Part shown: positions 27,898 to 37,935 of the stretch, piece by piece
Position numbering within the stretch: position 1 is the first letter of the stretch
How the letters are laid out: each line of letters starts with the position of its first letter
Origin: Bacillus mesophilus
GTDB taxonomy: Bacteria; Bacillota; Bacilli; Bacillales; SA4
Direction of reading: 5' to 3'
Length of the DNA stretch: 64,000 nt
NCBI RefSeq assembly: GCF_011008845.1
Contig: NZ_JAAIWM010000005.1
Location: 186,001-250,000, forward strand
Translations under genes and position numbers: made by a program
The notes under the pieces: generated by a model
What the model was told of the DNA's origin: nothing
Seen by the model: the letters and a program-made list of their open reading frames with translations, nothing else
The model's database searches: none

Positions 27898-29130
27898 ATG
27901 AAACAAGAACTGATCACCCGCTTAACTACATATGTAAAAATTGACACTCAATCAGATGCTGATAGTCCAACTTGTCCGTCAACACCAGGTCAGTTAACAC
28001 TGGCTAACTTACTTGTCGAGGAGTTAAAGTCAATCGGCATGAAGGAAATAACGATGGATGATAATGGTTATGTGATGGCGACGCTTCCTGCTAACACGGA
28101 TAAGGAAGTTCCAACAATCGGTTTCCTTGCTCATCTAGATACGGCTACAGACTTCACTGGTGCTAACGTAAATCCTCAAATTGTTGAAAACTATGATGGA
28201 GATGATTTAGTTCTAAATGAAGCATTAAACGTGGTCCTTTCACCAAAGAGCCTTCCTGAGCTTCCAAAATATAAAGGGCATACCTTAATTACAACAGATG
28301 GAACGACACTTCTCGGAGCTGATAATAAAGCAGGTATTACTGAGATCATGACAGCTATGAACTATTTTATTCAGAACCCTGACATCAAGCACGGTAAAGT
28401 AAGAGTAGCGTTCACTCCTGATGAGGAAATCGGTAGAGGGCCACATAAGTTTGATGTTGCTGCCTTCAATGCAAAATTTGCTTATACAGTTGATGGAGGT
28501 CCACTTGGAGAGCTACAGTATGAAAGCTTTAGTGCTGCAGGAGCAAAGATTACAGTTAAAGGTAATAGCGTTCACCCAGGTACGGCAAAGAACAAGATGG
28601 TCAATTCAGCTAAGATTGCAATGGAGTTAAACGGAATGTTACCTGCTGATGAAGCTCCTGAATATACAGAAGGATACGAAGGATTCTATCACTTAATTTC
28701 TTTCAATGGCGATGTTGAGCAAACAAAGCTTTCTTACATTATTAGAGATTTTGACAGAGAGAGCTTTGAAGGAAGAAAGACTACCCTCCAAAATATCGTA
28801 AATGACCTTAATGATAAATATGGTCAGGGTACTGTGACTTTAGAGATGAATGACCAATATTATAATATGAGAGAAAAAATCGAGCCAGTGAAGGAAATTG
28901 TTGATATTGCTAATACGGCAATGAAGAATTTAAACATCGAACCAATCATTGAACCGATTCGTGGTGGGACTGATGGATCCCAGCTTTCCTATATGGGACT
29001 ACCAACTCCGAATATTTTTACAGGTGGAGAGAACTTCCACGGTAAGTTTGAATATATTTCTGTTGATAATATGGAAAAGGCTACAAAAGTGATTGTAGAG
29101 ATAACTAGATTATTTGAAGAACAAAACTAA
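27898..29130 (+). CDS. pepT: Peptidase T (tripeptide aminopeptidase)
   Basis: 410 residues, M20 zinc peptidase. Metal and catalytic motifs are in [11 protein letters not shown] (first His/Asp), [13 protein letters not shown] (bridging Asp), [10 protein letters not shown] (catalytic Glu pair) and [17 protein letters not shown] with GENFHGKFE near the C-terminus. Length equals that of characterised PepT. It removes N-terminal residues from tripeptides in the cytosol. AAAGGGG ribosome site. Confidence 0.95.
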   Translation: MKQELITRLTTYVKIDTQSDADSPTCPSTPGQLTLANLLVEELKSIGMKEITMDDNGYVMATLPANTDKEVPTIGFLAHLDTATDFTGANVNPQIVENYDGDDLVLNEALNVVLSPKSLPELPKYKGHTLITTDGTTLLGADNKAGITEIMTAMNYFIQNPDIKHGKVRVAFTPDEEIGRGPHKFDVAAFNAKFAYTVDGGPLGELQYESFSAAGAKITVKGNSVHPGTAKNKMVNSAKIAMELNGMLPADEAPEYTEGYEGFYHLISFNGDVEQTKLSYIIRDFDRESFEGRKTTLQNIVNDLNDKYGQGTVTLEMNDQYYNMREKIEPVKEIVDIANTAMKNLNIEPIIEPIRGGTDGSQLSYMGLPTPNIFTGGENFHGKFEYISVDNMEKATKVIVEITRLFEEQN

Positions 29131-29143
29131 ATAATTTGAAACC

Positions 29144-29203
29144 AAACCTGCTCATGAAGCGTATATTCTTGAAAGAGAACTTACTTTGTGAGCAGGTTTT
29201 CCT
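29144..29203 (+). terminator. Long-loop terminator after pepT
   Basis: AAACCTGCTCA (29144-29154) pairs exactly with TGAGCAGGTTT (29189-29199) across a 34-base loop, followed by TCCTTTG. The stem is perfect but the loop is long, so efficiency is uncertain. Confidence 0.6.
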
Positions 29204-29238
29204 TTGTCTATAACTGTGGAGAAGAAAGTGGGCTATAT

Positions 29239-29837
29239 ATGGAGGATCTAAATATAAAAACAAGTACAAAAAGAAATTTCAACCCAAATGAGGCAATTCT
29301 GGTGTTCTCTTCTTTTATACTGGCTTGTTTGGCAACAGTTTTTGGTTTCATTATAAATGACTTGTTTAAAATCTAGGATTATTTATCATTTAATCAGCCT
29401 ATAAAGATGATCTTTATTTCAGTGATTTCCGTTTACTTGTAATAGGTGGCTTGTTAGCACTTGTAACACCTTCAAGATTTGTTGATGACACAAATAAAAC
29501 CTATCAAAACTATTCTGTTGGCAAATTACTAACATTTTTAATGACTGGGGCAGTTTTTGAAGAGTTATTATTTAGGGGAATTCTTCAAAATGTACTATTT
29601 CTTGTTTTTAATAATGAGTGGCTTACCATCATGATCACTACATTAGCCTTTGTAGCCATACATATTCAGTACTATAAAAAACCCATTATGCTCCTCAATA
29701 TTACCATTCCTGGCTTGGTTTTCGGTTGGGTTTATTTTGAAACGGCTAACCTCATCGTGCCCATTGTTGTCCATTTTTTAGCGAATCTAGGGATGACCCT
29801 CATATTCAAATATAAATGGTTGAAATTAAAGGAGTAA
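29239..29837 (+). pseudogene. Disrupted CPBP-family intramembrane metalloprotease gene
   Basis: The N-terminal piece (ATG 29239, MEDLNIKTSTKRN then one membrane span) stops at TAG 29374. The same frame continues DYLSFNQPIKMI past the stop, then homology moves to another frame (DLYFSDFRLLVIGGLLALVTP, open from 29394 and usually started at TTG 29451). That frame runs to 29837 and carries the CPBP signatures: EELLFRGILQ (motif 1), FVAIHIQYYKK (His motif) and VPIVVHFLANLG (His motif 2). So one stop and one frameshift break a normal gene; the 128-codon C-terminal part could still be translated but lacks the first helices. Confidence 0.75.
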
Positions 29838-29875
29838 GCAAAAATAGCTTGGAATTAAACTCCAAGCTATTTTCA
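29838..29875 (+). terminator. Terminator after the CPBP gene remnant
   Basis: AAAATAGCTTGGA and TCCAAGCTATTTT form a perfect 13-bp stem with a seven-base loop. Confidence 0.85.
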
Positions 29876-30002
29876 TACTAACTAACACTACGTCTATATT
29901 GGAGTATTCAAAATGATAGAATCACTTCCTTTTCCCAATAATTGATTTAACATTTTTTGTGATCCTTATTGTATGATTGTTGGTAGATGAGAGGTGTTGT
30001 AG

Positions 30003-30422
30003 ATGAAATTTTGGTTAAAGGTTTTCCTTTCAATATTCATTTTTAGTGGGATTGGTTGGGCAATTTATTATACCGCTACCAATCTTGCTTCCGAGCAGTT
30101 AGTCGAAGCAGTATCAACTGAGCTTGAAATCAGTGGGGAAATGGACAAAGTAAAGCAAGAAATAGAACAGGATCCAGACCTACAGGCATTTATCGCAGAT
30201 CAGCACAATGTTGATGAAAAGAAGCTTCCCTTTAAGACCAAGGAAGAAGCAACAAGAGCCATCATTAAAAAAGTTGGAATGACAGAATTAAAGCAAATTC
30301 AAGAACAAGTGCAAAGTGGAAACATGACAAAAGAGGAAGTCATTACACTACTCGAGGAAAACCTCTCAGAAGAAGAAATTCTCGCTTTAAAGGTTATTGC
30401 ATACAAGGAACTACAAAAATAA
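30003..30422 (+). CDS. Membrane-anchored helical protein of unknown function
   Basis: 139 residues. N-terminal hydrophobic segment (WLKVFLSIFIFSGIGWAIYY, about 4-23) is a signal anchor; the remainder is charged and strongly helical, with possible coiled coil (ELKQIQEQVQSGNMTKEEVITLLEENLSEEEILALK). No known family. GAGGTG ribosome site. Monocistronic, convergent with the nucleotidase gene. Confidence 0.75.
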   Translation: MKFWLKVFLSIFIFSGIGWAIYYTATNLASEQLVEAVSTELEISGEMDKVKQEIEQDPDLQAFIADQHNVDEKKLPFKTKEEATRAIIKKVGMTELKQIQEQVQSGNMTKEEVITLLEENLSEEEILALKVIAYKELQK

Positions 30423-30481
30423 ATAACAATCCCATAATACCCATAGTTACTGGATGGAGCGCAATAAAACGGACTAAATAA

Positions 30482-30527
30482 AAAACAGATACCATAGCTA
30501 AACTATAGTACCTGTTTTTCTTTTTAG
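30482..30527. terminator. Bidirectional terminator at the end of the nucleotidase gene
   Basis: AAAACAGATACCATAG and CTATAGTACCTGTTTT form an imperfect stem with a short loop; A-runs and T-runs (TTTTTCTTTTT) lie on each side. It lies between convergent genes. Confidence 0.75.
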
Positions 30528-30529
30528 TT

Positions 30530-33500
30530 TTACTGTACCAAAGCAGGAACAACTAACTGAATTCTTCCTTCTGCTTGATATTCAAATGGGTTTGAAAGAG
30601 TCTTCACATATTCCACCGTTGCATCCACATCAACTGGACCAACTTCCAGATTAGTAGACAACTCCTCAAAACTTGTATCAGCATTTCCATACATATAGTT
30701 GTTCACAACCACTGTATATTCCTTTGTTTCATCAATCTTACTTCCATCTGGTAAAAGAATATCTACTACTTTACCTGTCTTTGTTTCAAAATCATACGTA
30801 TACGTGTACTTGAATCCAGCAATATGGTAATCAAGACCTTTAGCTGTGATTTGTTCATCTAAAATGATTCGTAGATCAGCTCCACTAAGGTTAACTTTGT
30901 TTAATGTATTACCAAAAGGTTGGACTGCAAATAAATCGCCATACGTAACTTCTCCTGCATCTAGTGGTGAACGAACTCCTCCACCATTCATTAAAGCAAA
31001 GTCAGCATTCATTGCATACTTCATTCCATCTGCAATTAAATTCCCTAAGCCAAAGTCTCCAAACTCACTTGCTGTTGTTGGATATCCCTTCGCAAGTGTA
31101 GTTACTGATCCTCCTACAACCTGTGCTTTAATTGGTTCAACTTTAGCTGCATACTTCTCCATGATTGCTGCCACTTCTGGGTCTGGTGTATAGTTATTTT
31201 GAAATACAGTCTTAATTTCTGCAGACTTGCTATAGATATCTCCTGTGAACGGATCAATTTCAAGATCAACGTCAGAGAATGCAGTACCATAAGAAAAGGC
31301 TTGAACAATTAACTTATTATCTACTAATCTATTAACCTCTACATGGTTATGAGCAGCAAATAGTACATCTACTTCATCAGAAATTTGTTCAGCTATTTTG
31401 CTTAAATCAAATTTATCTGTGTATCCAGTTTGAGATGCTGGATTATGTGCTAATACGACAATAGACTGTATTCCTTGACTCTTTAACTCGGCTGTATATT
31501 TATTGATTGCCTCTACTTCATCGGTAATTTGTAATGTCTCATTACCTTTTCTCACAATCATAGTAGGAGTTTCTTGTGTAACGACCCCAATAAATCCTAC
31601 CTTTTGCCCGCCGATTGTGAAGACAGTGTAAGGCTCCGTGATCAGCTGCCCATCTCTTGTATCATAAGCATTTGCTGCAACTAGAGGGAAATTCATTCCG
31701 TCATAGCCTGGGTTTCCATTGGGATGATTTCCACCATGCATCATACGCTTTAGTTCATCGATACCCTCATCAAACTCGTGATTACCAAGCGCACCAACAT
31801 CTACGCCCATTGCTTCTAATACTTCAATTGTTGGCTCATCTTGGAATAAAGCAGACACTAGTGGACTTCCACCAATCATGTCTCCTGAATGAACAAGTAA
31901 TGTGTTAGGATTGGTTGCTTCTTCCGCTTTTAATGCCGCAGCAGTGTACTCAACCTTACCAGCCAACTGATTTCCTATCTTTTTACTTGTATCTAATTGA
32001 CCATGTAAATCATTTAAACCCAGTAGTTGAACCTTTATCCCTCGGTTTAAATCAATTTCGAAAATGCCAAAGCCATTTTGATCAAGTTGACCTGTATAGC
32101 TGAAAGGACTAGTAGCATCAATATATTTCTCAGCATTCGGTGATGTTGTAAATGTTACCTTTACATCCGCTGAAATCGGGGCAATCGACCAGTTATTATC
32201 AGCTGTTGGTGTTACTTCTTTCATCTCAGAAATATAATCCATTAAAATTTGGCGGTTTTCATCTGCTGAATCAACAACAAGCTCACTTCCTTTAATTCCT
32301 GGGAAGTTACCACCACCACCTGCACGGTAGTTATTAGTTACCACAATAAAGTCTTGTTCTAAATCAATTGCTTCACCATTATACTCAAGATTTACTACAC
32401 GGCTAGCATCTGGATTAATTAAAGAACCATCTTTTCCATATTTAGCTGGTTGGGTTACATCAATTTGATATGTTACCCCGTCAATTACATCGAAGTTGTA
32501 AACTGGGAAACTAGTACTTAGTAATTCTTGTGCTTCTGTAATCGTTGGATCGATTGTATTGAACTTACCTGCTGACATTTCAATCCATTCTTTTACAACA
32601 GAACCTTTTACTTTGACTGCTTTTAGTGTGTTGTCGTAAAGGTATAAATCACCTGCACTACGGATCGTTAAGTCTCCCTTTTTAATCTCTGTATATTCTT
32701 CCACACCGTTACGTCCTGCTTTAAATGGTGCACCAACAGATAGAATCGGAAGGTCTCTATATTCAGGCTTATTTAATTCAACATACTTTTCTACATACCA
32801 TTTTTGCGCATTTGTTACAATTTGTACGGAAGGATCATCCTGAACTAGAGCAAAATAGCTATGGATATCATCCGTTGTTGTACCAATTGGCGTATTTACA
32901 TATTCAATTGTGGCTTCATGATCAGCCGTTACTGCTTCCACAATTGCTGAATCTGGTTGTACATGTTCGATTTCTCTAGTAGATGACTGAGAGGTAGCAA
33001 CAGACCACTTTCCTCTTACTTTTTGAAGAGAAAGGTCAATGATTCCTAACGAACCTCCACCATATCCCGCTTGTACAGCAGCTACTCCATTAATTGTACC
33101 TTTTTCATTATCAACACCAGGTAGTGGGTTCCCATCTGGACCTTTAAACAATCTATCCAACTTATCCACTGATTTTGCTGGGAATGTTTTATGCGTATGA
33201 GAAAAAGTAATTGCATCGATTCCAGCTACTTTACTTAGCGCATACACTGCGTCCTCTGTATGGGCTTCATTTCCGTTAAAACCAGAATGAGCTAATGCAA
33301 TAATGACATCTGCTCCTTCTTCCTCCATCATAGGTACAAACTTTTCAGCCGTCTCTACGATATTTTTTGTTATCACTTTGCCATCAAGATGTGCCTTATC
33401 CCACTCATTAATTTGTGGCGGTACAAATCCGATATAACCGATCTTAATGACCTTTGTTTTACCCTCATTGTCTGTTACTTTCTTATTTACAATTTTATAA

Positions 33501-34051
33501 GGAGAATATTTATTTACATCATTCGTCTGGTCTTGATCCAGATCATCTATGTATACGTTTGCGTTTACGACTGGGAAGTTCGCATCATCATATACTTCAT
33601 CAAGGTAATCTAATCCATAGTTAAATTCATGATTTCCTAGAGTAACGATGTCATAATCCATTAAATTCATGGCCTTAATTGCTGGATGAACCTCACCGTC
33701 TTCTAGTGGATCTACCTTTGCTTTGTATGTACCTAGTGGATTACCTTGAATGAGGTCGCCATTATCTACTAGTACCGAGTTCTTTACTTCTTTTCGAGCC
33801 TGCTTCACAAGGGTTGCTGTCTTGGCTAATCCTAATTTTGGTGCTTCGGCATTTTTGTAATAATCATAGCTTAATAGATTAGTGTGAATATCTGTTGTCT
33901 CCATAATGCGTAGCTCCACTTGTGAAGTCACTTTTCCTCCAGAGGGTTTTGCTGCACTAATGCTCGTAGACATAAATGGTGTTGTTAAAAGACTTAAAGC
34001 AAGAACACTGGAAACTACTTTTTTACCTTTGACTTTGCTTTGCAATTTCAT
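30530..34051 (-). CDS. yfkN: Secreted tandem metallophosphoesterase / 5'-nucleotidase (YfkN-like)
   Basis: About 1173 residues with a Sec signal peptide (KKVVSSVLALSLLTTPFMSTSISAA). Two copies of a metallophosphoesterase plus 5'-nucleotidase C-terminal module follow. Module 1 begins LRIMETTDIHTNL with VDNGDLIQGN and LGNHEFNYG; module 2 begins VQLLGLNDLHGQL with VHSGDMIGGS and LGNHEFDEG, ending with ALMNGGGVRSPLDAGEVTYGDLFAVQPFGN. This is the architecture of B. subtilis YfkN, which hydrolyses 2',3'-cyclic nucleotides and nucleotides to supply phosphate. Unlike YfkN, which is longer and cell-wall-anchored in my recollection, it ends at VVPALVQ with no sorting signal. ATG at 34051 is chosen (AAAGGGTGG upstream). 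PhoP-like boxes precede it. Confidence 0.9.
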   Translation of the reverse strand: MKLQSKVKGKKVVSSVLALSLLTTPFMSTSISAAKPSGGKVTSQVELRIMETTDIHTNLLSYDYYKNAEAPKLGLAKTATLVKQARKEVKNSVLVDNGDLIQGNPLGTYKAKVDPLEDGEVHPAIKAMNLMDYDIVTLGNHEFNYGLDYLDEVYDDANFPVVNANVYIDDLDQDQTNDVNKYSPYKIVNKKVTDNEGKTKVIKIGYIGFVPPQINEWDKAHLDGKVITKNIVETAEKFVPMMEEEGADVIIALAHSGFNGNEAHTEDAVYALSKVAGIDAITFSHTHKTFPAKSVDKLDRLFKGPDGNPLPGVDNEKGTINGVAAVQAGYGGGSLGIIDLSLQKVRGKWSVATSQSSTREIEHVQPDSAIVEAVTADHEATIEYVNTPIGTTTDDIHSYFALVQDDPSVQIVTNAQKWYVEKYVELNKPEYRDLPILSVGAPFKAGRNGVEEYTEIKKGDLTIRSAGDLYLYDNTLKAVKVKGSVVKEWIEMSAGKFNTIDPTITEAQELLSTSFPVYNFDVIDGVTYQIDVTQPAKYGKDGSLINPDASRVVNLEYNGEAIDLEQDFIVVTNNYRAGGGGNFPGIKGSELVVDSADENRQILMDYISEMKEVTPTADNNWSIAPISADVKVTFTTSPNAEKYIDATSPFSYTGQLDQNGFGIFEIDLNRGIKVQLLGLNDLHGQLDTSKKIGNQLAGKVEYTAAALKAEEATNPNTLLVHSGDMIGGSPLVSALFQDEPTIEVLEAMGVDVGALGNHEFDEGIDELKRMMHGGNHPNGNPGYDGMNFPLVAANAYDTRDGQLITEPYTVFTIGGQKVGFIGVVTQETPTMIVRKGNETLQITDEVEAINKYTAELKSQGIQSIVVLAHNPASQTGYTDKFDLSKIAEQISDEVDVLFAAHNHVEVNRLVDNKLIVQAFSYGTAFSDVDLEIDPFTGDIYSKSAEIKTVFQNNYTPDPEVAAIMEKYAAKVEPIKAQVVGGSVTTLAKGYPTTASEFGDFGLGNLIADGMKYAMNADFALMNGGGVRSPLDAGEVTYGDLFAVQPFGNTLNKVNLSGADLRIILDEQITAKGLDYHIAGFKYTYTYDFETKTGKVVDILLPDGSKIDETKEYTVVVNNYMYGNADTSFEELSTNLEVGPVDVDATVEYVKTLSNPFEYQAEGRIQLVVPALVQ

Positions 34052-34098
34052 TAGATCCACCCTTTACTCATATTTGAAAGACAGTACATTGCACATTA

Positions 34099-34140
34099 AA
34101 TATAGCAGACAAAAATTAACTACTTGTAAAGAATATGTAA
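34099..34140 (-). promoter_or_regulatory. Putative PhoP boxes and -10 of the nucleotidase gene
   Basis: On the minus strand TTACA (34140-34136), TTACA (34129-34125) and TTAAT (34119-34115) are spaced 11 and 10 bases apart, resembling PhoP direct repeats TTHACA. A TATATT box at 34104-34099 follows at the distance expected for a PhoP-activated promoter. Phosphate control would fit the product's role. A fourth repeat is weak. Confidence 0.5.
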
Positions 34141-34294
34141 GGTTTTCAAAAGACAGTTAAATACTACTATCCTTGTCATTCAAACGAGAATTAAAGGTAG
34201 TTCAAGTGTCCTTACTGATTTTAGAAAACTAGGATAATAGGTACTGTCACGCATCCCGAAGAGGACCTATATGCATTTATGTAAGCTTTAGGAA

Positions 34295-34330
34295 AATAAA
34301 AAAGACACCTTCCCATAAGGAAAAGTGCCC
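34295..34330 (-). terminator. Terminator of the aldehyde dehydrogenase gene
   Basis: On the minus strand GGCACTTTTCC pairs with GGGAAGGTGTC (three G.U pairs) around TTAT, followed by TTTTTTATTTT. Confidence 0.7.
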
Positions 34331-34339
34331 TGTATCATC

Positions 34340-35797
34340 CTACCATCTAGCCGTAAGCATTTTACGCCTCGTATAAAACTCGACCCCGTCAGATCCATTT
34401 GCATGAAGATCTCCATAAAATGAATTCTTCCAGCCTGAGAATGGGAAGAATGCCATTGGTGCTGGAACTCCAATGTTCACCCCAAGCATTCCAACCTCAA
34501 TGTTTTCTCTAAAGTAACGAACGTTGCTACCATCTTGAGTGAATAAGCATGCCCCGTTACCAAAATCAGATTGGTTTGTAAGCTCAATAGCTTCCTCTAA
34601 GCTTCCAACTCGAACAATTGAAAGTACTGGCGCAAAGATTTCATCTTTCCAAATCTTCATAGAAGGCTTTACATTATCAAAAATAGTTGGGCCGATGAAG
34701 TATCCATTTTGGTGATAAGCCTCATCCTTACGACCGTCGCGAACTAAAGTTGCTCCCTCTTGTTCTCCGCTCACGATATAGCTTTCTGTACGCTCTTTAT
34801 GTTCTGCACGAATGACCGGACCTAGAAATACATCCTCTTCTAATCCGTTTCCGATTTTGATTTCATCTGCTTTTTCATTTAGTTTCTGAATAAGTGGATC
34901 AACTACATCACTAACTGCCACTACCACTGCGCATGCCATACAACGTTCACCCGCTGAGCCGTAAGCCGCACTAATGATTTCCTTCACGGCTGAATCTAAA
35001 TCCGCATCAGGCATCACAATGGAATGGTTTTTTGCTCCCGCTAGAGCTTGAACTCGTTTTCCATTGTTAGCAGCTGTTTTATAAATATATTCGGCCACCG
35101 GTTGTGATCCAACAAAGGAAATCGCAGGTACTTCTTTATGATGCAATAATCCATTCACCACATCATGAGCACCATGAACAATGTTCAGAACCCCATTTGG
35201 TAAGCCTGCCTCTGTGAAAAGTTCTGCTAAACGATTAGCCAGTAAAGGTGTTCTTTCTGAGGGCTTTAATATAAAGGTATTTCCCATAGCGATTGCTAGC
35301 GGAAACATCCAGCATGGTACCATCATTGGAAAGTTAAAAGGAGTGATTCCTCCGACTACTCCGACTGGATAGCGATACATACCCGATTCAATATTGGAAG
35401 CAATATCTGGTAGCTGTTTACCCATCATTAGGGTCGGTGCACCAGCTGCGAATTCCACACACTCAATTCCTCGTTGTACTTCTCCATGTGCTTCTTTAAA
35501 GCTTTTGCCATTCTCGATTGTAATTAATCTAGCAAGCTCATCCCACTGCTCTACTAATAGCTGCTGATATTTAAATAGAATACGAGCCCGCTTTGGTACA
35601 GGTGTTTTACTCCATGTTTTAAAAGCTTCTCTCGCTGCTTTTACAGCTGTATCAACATCTTCTTGAGTTGAAATCGGAACCTGTGCTAGCTCCTCACCAG
35701 TGGCCGGATTGGGCACGACTTGATATTGCTCAGTTTGGGCATTTACCCATGCACCGTTAATATAATTTTTAAGGATTTTAGTTGTTGTTGTGGTCAA
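34340..35797 (-). CDS. mmsA: CoA-acylating (methyl)malonate-semialdehyde dehydrogenase
   Basis: 485 residues of the aldehyde dehydrogenase superfamily. Catalytic Cys286 in [14 protein letters not shown] and the NAD loop near [16 protein letters not shown] identify the MmsA/IolA branch, which makes propionyl- or acetyl-CoA from malonate-type semialdehydes. The TTG start follows AAGGGGAAAA. It is downstream of an iron alcohol dehydrogenase on the same strand; the two may convert an alcohol through an aldehyde to an acyl-CoA (inference). No inositol or valine catabolic genes are adjacent. Confidence 0.9.
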   Translation of the reverse strand: MTTTTTKILKNYINGAWVNAQTEQYQVVPNPATGEELAQVPISTQEDVDTAVKAAREAFKTWSKTPVPKRARILFKYQQLLVEQWDELARLITIENGKSFKEAHGEVQRGIECVEFAAGAPTLMMGKQLPDIASNIESGMYRYPVGVVGGITPFNFPMMVPCWMFPLAIAMGNTFILKPSERTPLLANRLAELFTEAGLPNGVLNIVHGAHDVVNGLLHHKEVPAISFVGSQPVAEYIYKTAANNGKRVQALAGAKNHSIVMPDADLDSAVKEIISAAYGSAGERCMACAVVVAVSDVVDPLIQKLNEKADEIKIGNGLEEDVFLGPVIRAEHKERTESYIVSGEQEGATLVRDGRKDEAYHQNGYFIGPTIFDNVKPSMKIWKDEIFAPVLSIVRVGSLEEAIELTNQSDFGNGACLFTQDGSNVRYFRENIEVGMLGVNIGVPAPMAFFPFSGWKNSFYGDLHANGSDGVEFYTRRKMLTARW

Positions 35798-35940
35798 GAT
35801 TTATTTTCCCCTTTCTACACGCATCAAAGCCTGGTTCTTGTAAACTAGTTGTACATTTATGTATACACATCGTTGTGTGAAAAATTCTCGTAATAATCTA
35901 ACAGTAAACTACAAGCTAAAATAACTCCAATATTTTACTT

Positions 35941-37137
35941 TTAGTTTACTATTTTTTTAGATGCAAATTGATAATCATAACAAACGAGATAGAGTTCCTC
36001 TAGCTCTTCTCTTGTCGGTACTCTCGGATTATTTGCTGGACTACCGCTAGCTAATGCATCCTCTGCCATTTTACTGATTGCTAATTTAAAAGCTTGTTCA
36101 TCAATTCCCCATTCCTTCAGGTTGGGAATACCAAGCTTTTGGCAAAGCTCTTTGACAGATTCAACCGCTAGATTAGCTGCCTCCTCATTACACAAGTCCT
36201 TCTTTTCAGGAGCAAAAATTCGACCCAGGTCTGCTAAACGGTCAATGCAGGCTTCTTTACTATATTCAAGAACAGCTGGCAAAAGCATTGCGTTGGAAAA
36301 ACCGTGCGGTACATGAAATAACGCTCCAATCGGTCTCGACATCCCGTGGACAAGGCAAACGGAAGCATTGGTAAATGCCATCCCTGCTTGAAGTGAGCCA
36401 AGTGACATCGCTTCTCTAGCATCAAGATCTTCACCGTTATTGTAAGCGTTTAAAATATTCTCCGTTAATAGTTTCATGGCAGATAACGCAATTGTATCTG
36501 TCATAGGATGAGAACGTCTTGAAAGGTATGCTTCTACTGCATGACTAAGAGCATCTACACCGGTTGCAGCTGTGACAGGCTTAGGAGAAGAAAGTGTTAG
36601 AAGTGGATCCACAATCGCCACATCAGGCATAAAGGCTGGTTGTTTAATCATCATTTTGACATTGTTTTGTGTGTTGGTAATTACCGTGACATCAGTTGCT
36701 TCAGATCCTGTGCCCGCTGTTGTAGGAATGGCGATATGTGGAATCGGCTTATGAGTCGCAAGCTTCCTTCCACCTTGATACTCTCCGATAGATCCACCGT
36801 TTGTAGCTAATACCGCAATCGCTTTCGCCGTATCAATACAACTTCCACCACCAAGTGAAATAACCAGATCACATTCCTCCTCTAACATAAGCTTAAGAGA
36901 TTCTGTTACATATTGATCGGTTGGCTCAGAAGTAACACCCACATATACCACACATTGAAGTCCAGCTTGATCTAGATGATGAATACACGTACTAACATAT
37001 CCGAGTCCATCCATAATTGGATCACTGACAAGCAACGCTTTTTTACCTCGTAGAGCAGCCTCCTTTCCAACATTCTCAAAAGACTGTCTACCATAAAAAA
37101 TCGCTTGAGGTGTTCTAAAAACAGCATAGCCCTCCAT
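35941..37137 (-). CDS. Iron-containing alcohol dehydrogenase
   Basis: 398 residues, group III NAD(P)-dependent alcohol dehydrogenase. Glycine-rich cofactor segment VISLGGGSCIDTAKAIAVLATNGG and metal-binding segments GVDALSHAVEAYLS and HGMSRPIGALFHVPHGFSNAMLLP are intact (ligands Asp/His/His/His). The 143-base gap to the aldehyde dehydrogenase gene suggests either one long transcript or a second promoter. Substrate is unknown. Confidence 0.9.
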   Translation of the reverse strand: MEGYAVFRTPQAIFYGRQSFENVGKEAALRGKKALLVSDPIMDGLGYVSTCIHHLDQAGLQCVVYVGVTSEPTDQYVTESLKLMLEEECDLVISLGGGSCIDTAKAIAVLATNGGSIGEYQGGRKLATHKPIPHIAIPTTAGTGSEATDVTVITNTQNNVKMMIKQPAFMPDVAIVDPLLTLSSPKPVTAATGVDALSHAVEAYLSRRSHPMTDTIALSAMKLLTENILNAYNNGEDLDAREAMSLGSLQAGMAFTNASVCLVHGMSRPIGALFHVPHGFSNAMLLPAVLEYSKEACIDRLADLGRIFAPEKKDLCNEEAANLAVESVKELCQKLGIPNLKEWGIDEQAFKLAISKMAEDALASGSPANNPRVPTREELEELYLVCYDYQFASKKIVN

Positions 37138-37281
37138 TTACTTTCCACCCTTCACACAGGATAAGTTCTCTATTATTTCGGAAAATTAAAAATCATTACT
37201 ATAAATATATTGCTTATCTCGATCTTTGAGAAGGATTTTTCATGTTAATGACTAATATATTTATAAAAGGTGGTGCGGACT

Positions 37282-37686
37282 ATGTACAAAACAATCATTC
37301 GTCCTCGTGTATCCGAAACAGACGGCGCAGGACATATTAATAACACAACTTTACCGGTCTGGTTTGAGGCGGGAAGAGAAGAAATCTTTGAATTATTTAC
37401 TCCCGATCATAGCTTCAAAAACTGGAGATGCGTAATTATTAATTCAAATATCGACTTTGTCAGCCAGATTTATTACGGGAGAGAAGTGGAAGTTCGGACT
37501 TGGGTGAATAAGATTGGAAATACTAGTTTTATTTTGTATGAGGAATTACATCAGGGAGACACACTTTGTGCAAAAAGCACAGCTGTTTATGTAAATTTTA
37601 ATTTTGAGAACCAATCAAAAGAGGTTATTCCTAATGAGATTAGAGTAGAACTTGAGAAGCATTTATATAGTAATGATGAAGGCTAG
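37282..37686 (+). CDS. Hotdog-fold acyl-CoA thioesterase (4-hydroxybenzoyl-CoA type)
   Basis: 134 residues with the 4HBT pattern RVSETDGAGHINNTTLPVWFEAGREEIF: Asp in the first motif and the HINN segment of the helix. Cytosolic hydrolysis of acyl-CoA is expected. Start ATG at 37282 is eight bases from AAAGGTGG; two GTG codons further upstream overlap that site. It is divergent from the alcohol dehydrogenase. Confidence 0.83.
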   Translation: MYKTIIRPRVSETDGAGHINNTTLPVWFEAGREEIFELFTPDHSFKNWRCVIINSNIDFVSQIYYGREVEVRTWVNKIGNTSFILYEELHQGDTLCAKSTAVYVNFNFENQSKEVIPNEIRVELEKHLYSNDEG

Positions 37687-37711
37687 GCCCCATTTGTGGC
37701 CTAGCCTTTAC
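37679..37711 (+). terminator. Hairpin at the end of the thioesterase gene
   Basis: AAGGCTAGGCC and GGCCTAGCCTT form a perfect 11-bp stem overlapping the stop codon, followed by a weak TACATTTAG tract. Confidence 0.65.
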
Positions 37712-37935
37712 ATTTAGTTAAGTATCAAAACATCCCCATCTATTATTAGTAAACGACAGTAATCTATTGCAAGTTCAGTAAGGCAAGGTAAAGGTGCTTT
37801 TTCCCACTACAATTAACCTCATCACACAAAACCCATGCTTATTTTCTATTTCCAAAGACTTTATAGAGCAATTCTGTCGAAATTTGCCTATAATTAAGAT
37901 AATTATTCAATTATGAGGAATAGGGGATTACATGA

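Noticed and set aside
35850..35870. TGTACA and TGTATA close together ahead of the aldehyde dehydrogenase gene as a LitR site
   Set aside because: Spacing is 10, not 11, and the second half is part of a separate ACACA/TGTGT palindrome. One pair with imperfect core is weak evidence in AT-rich DNA.
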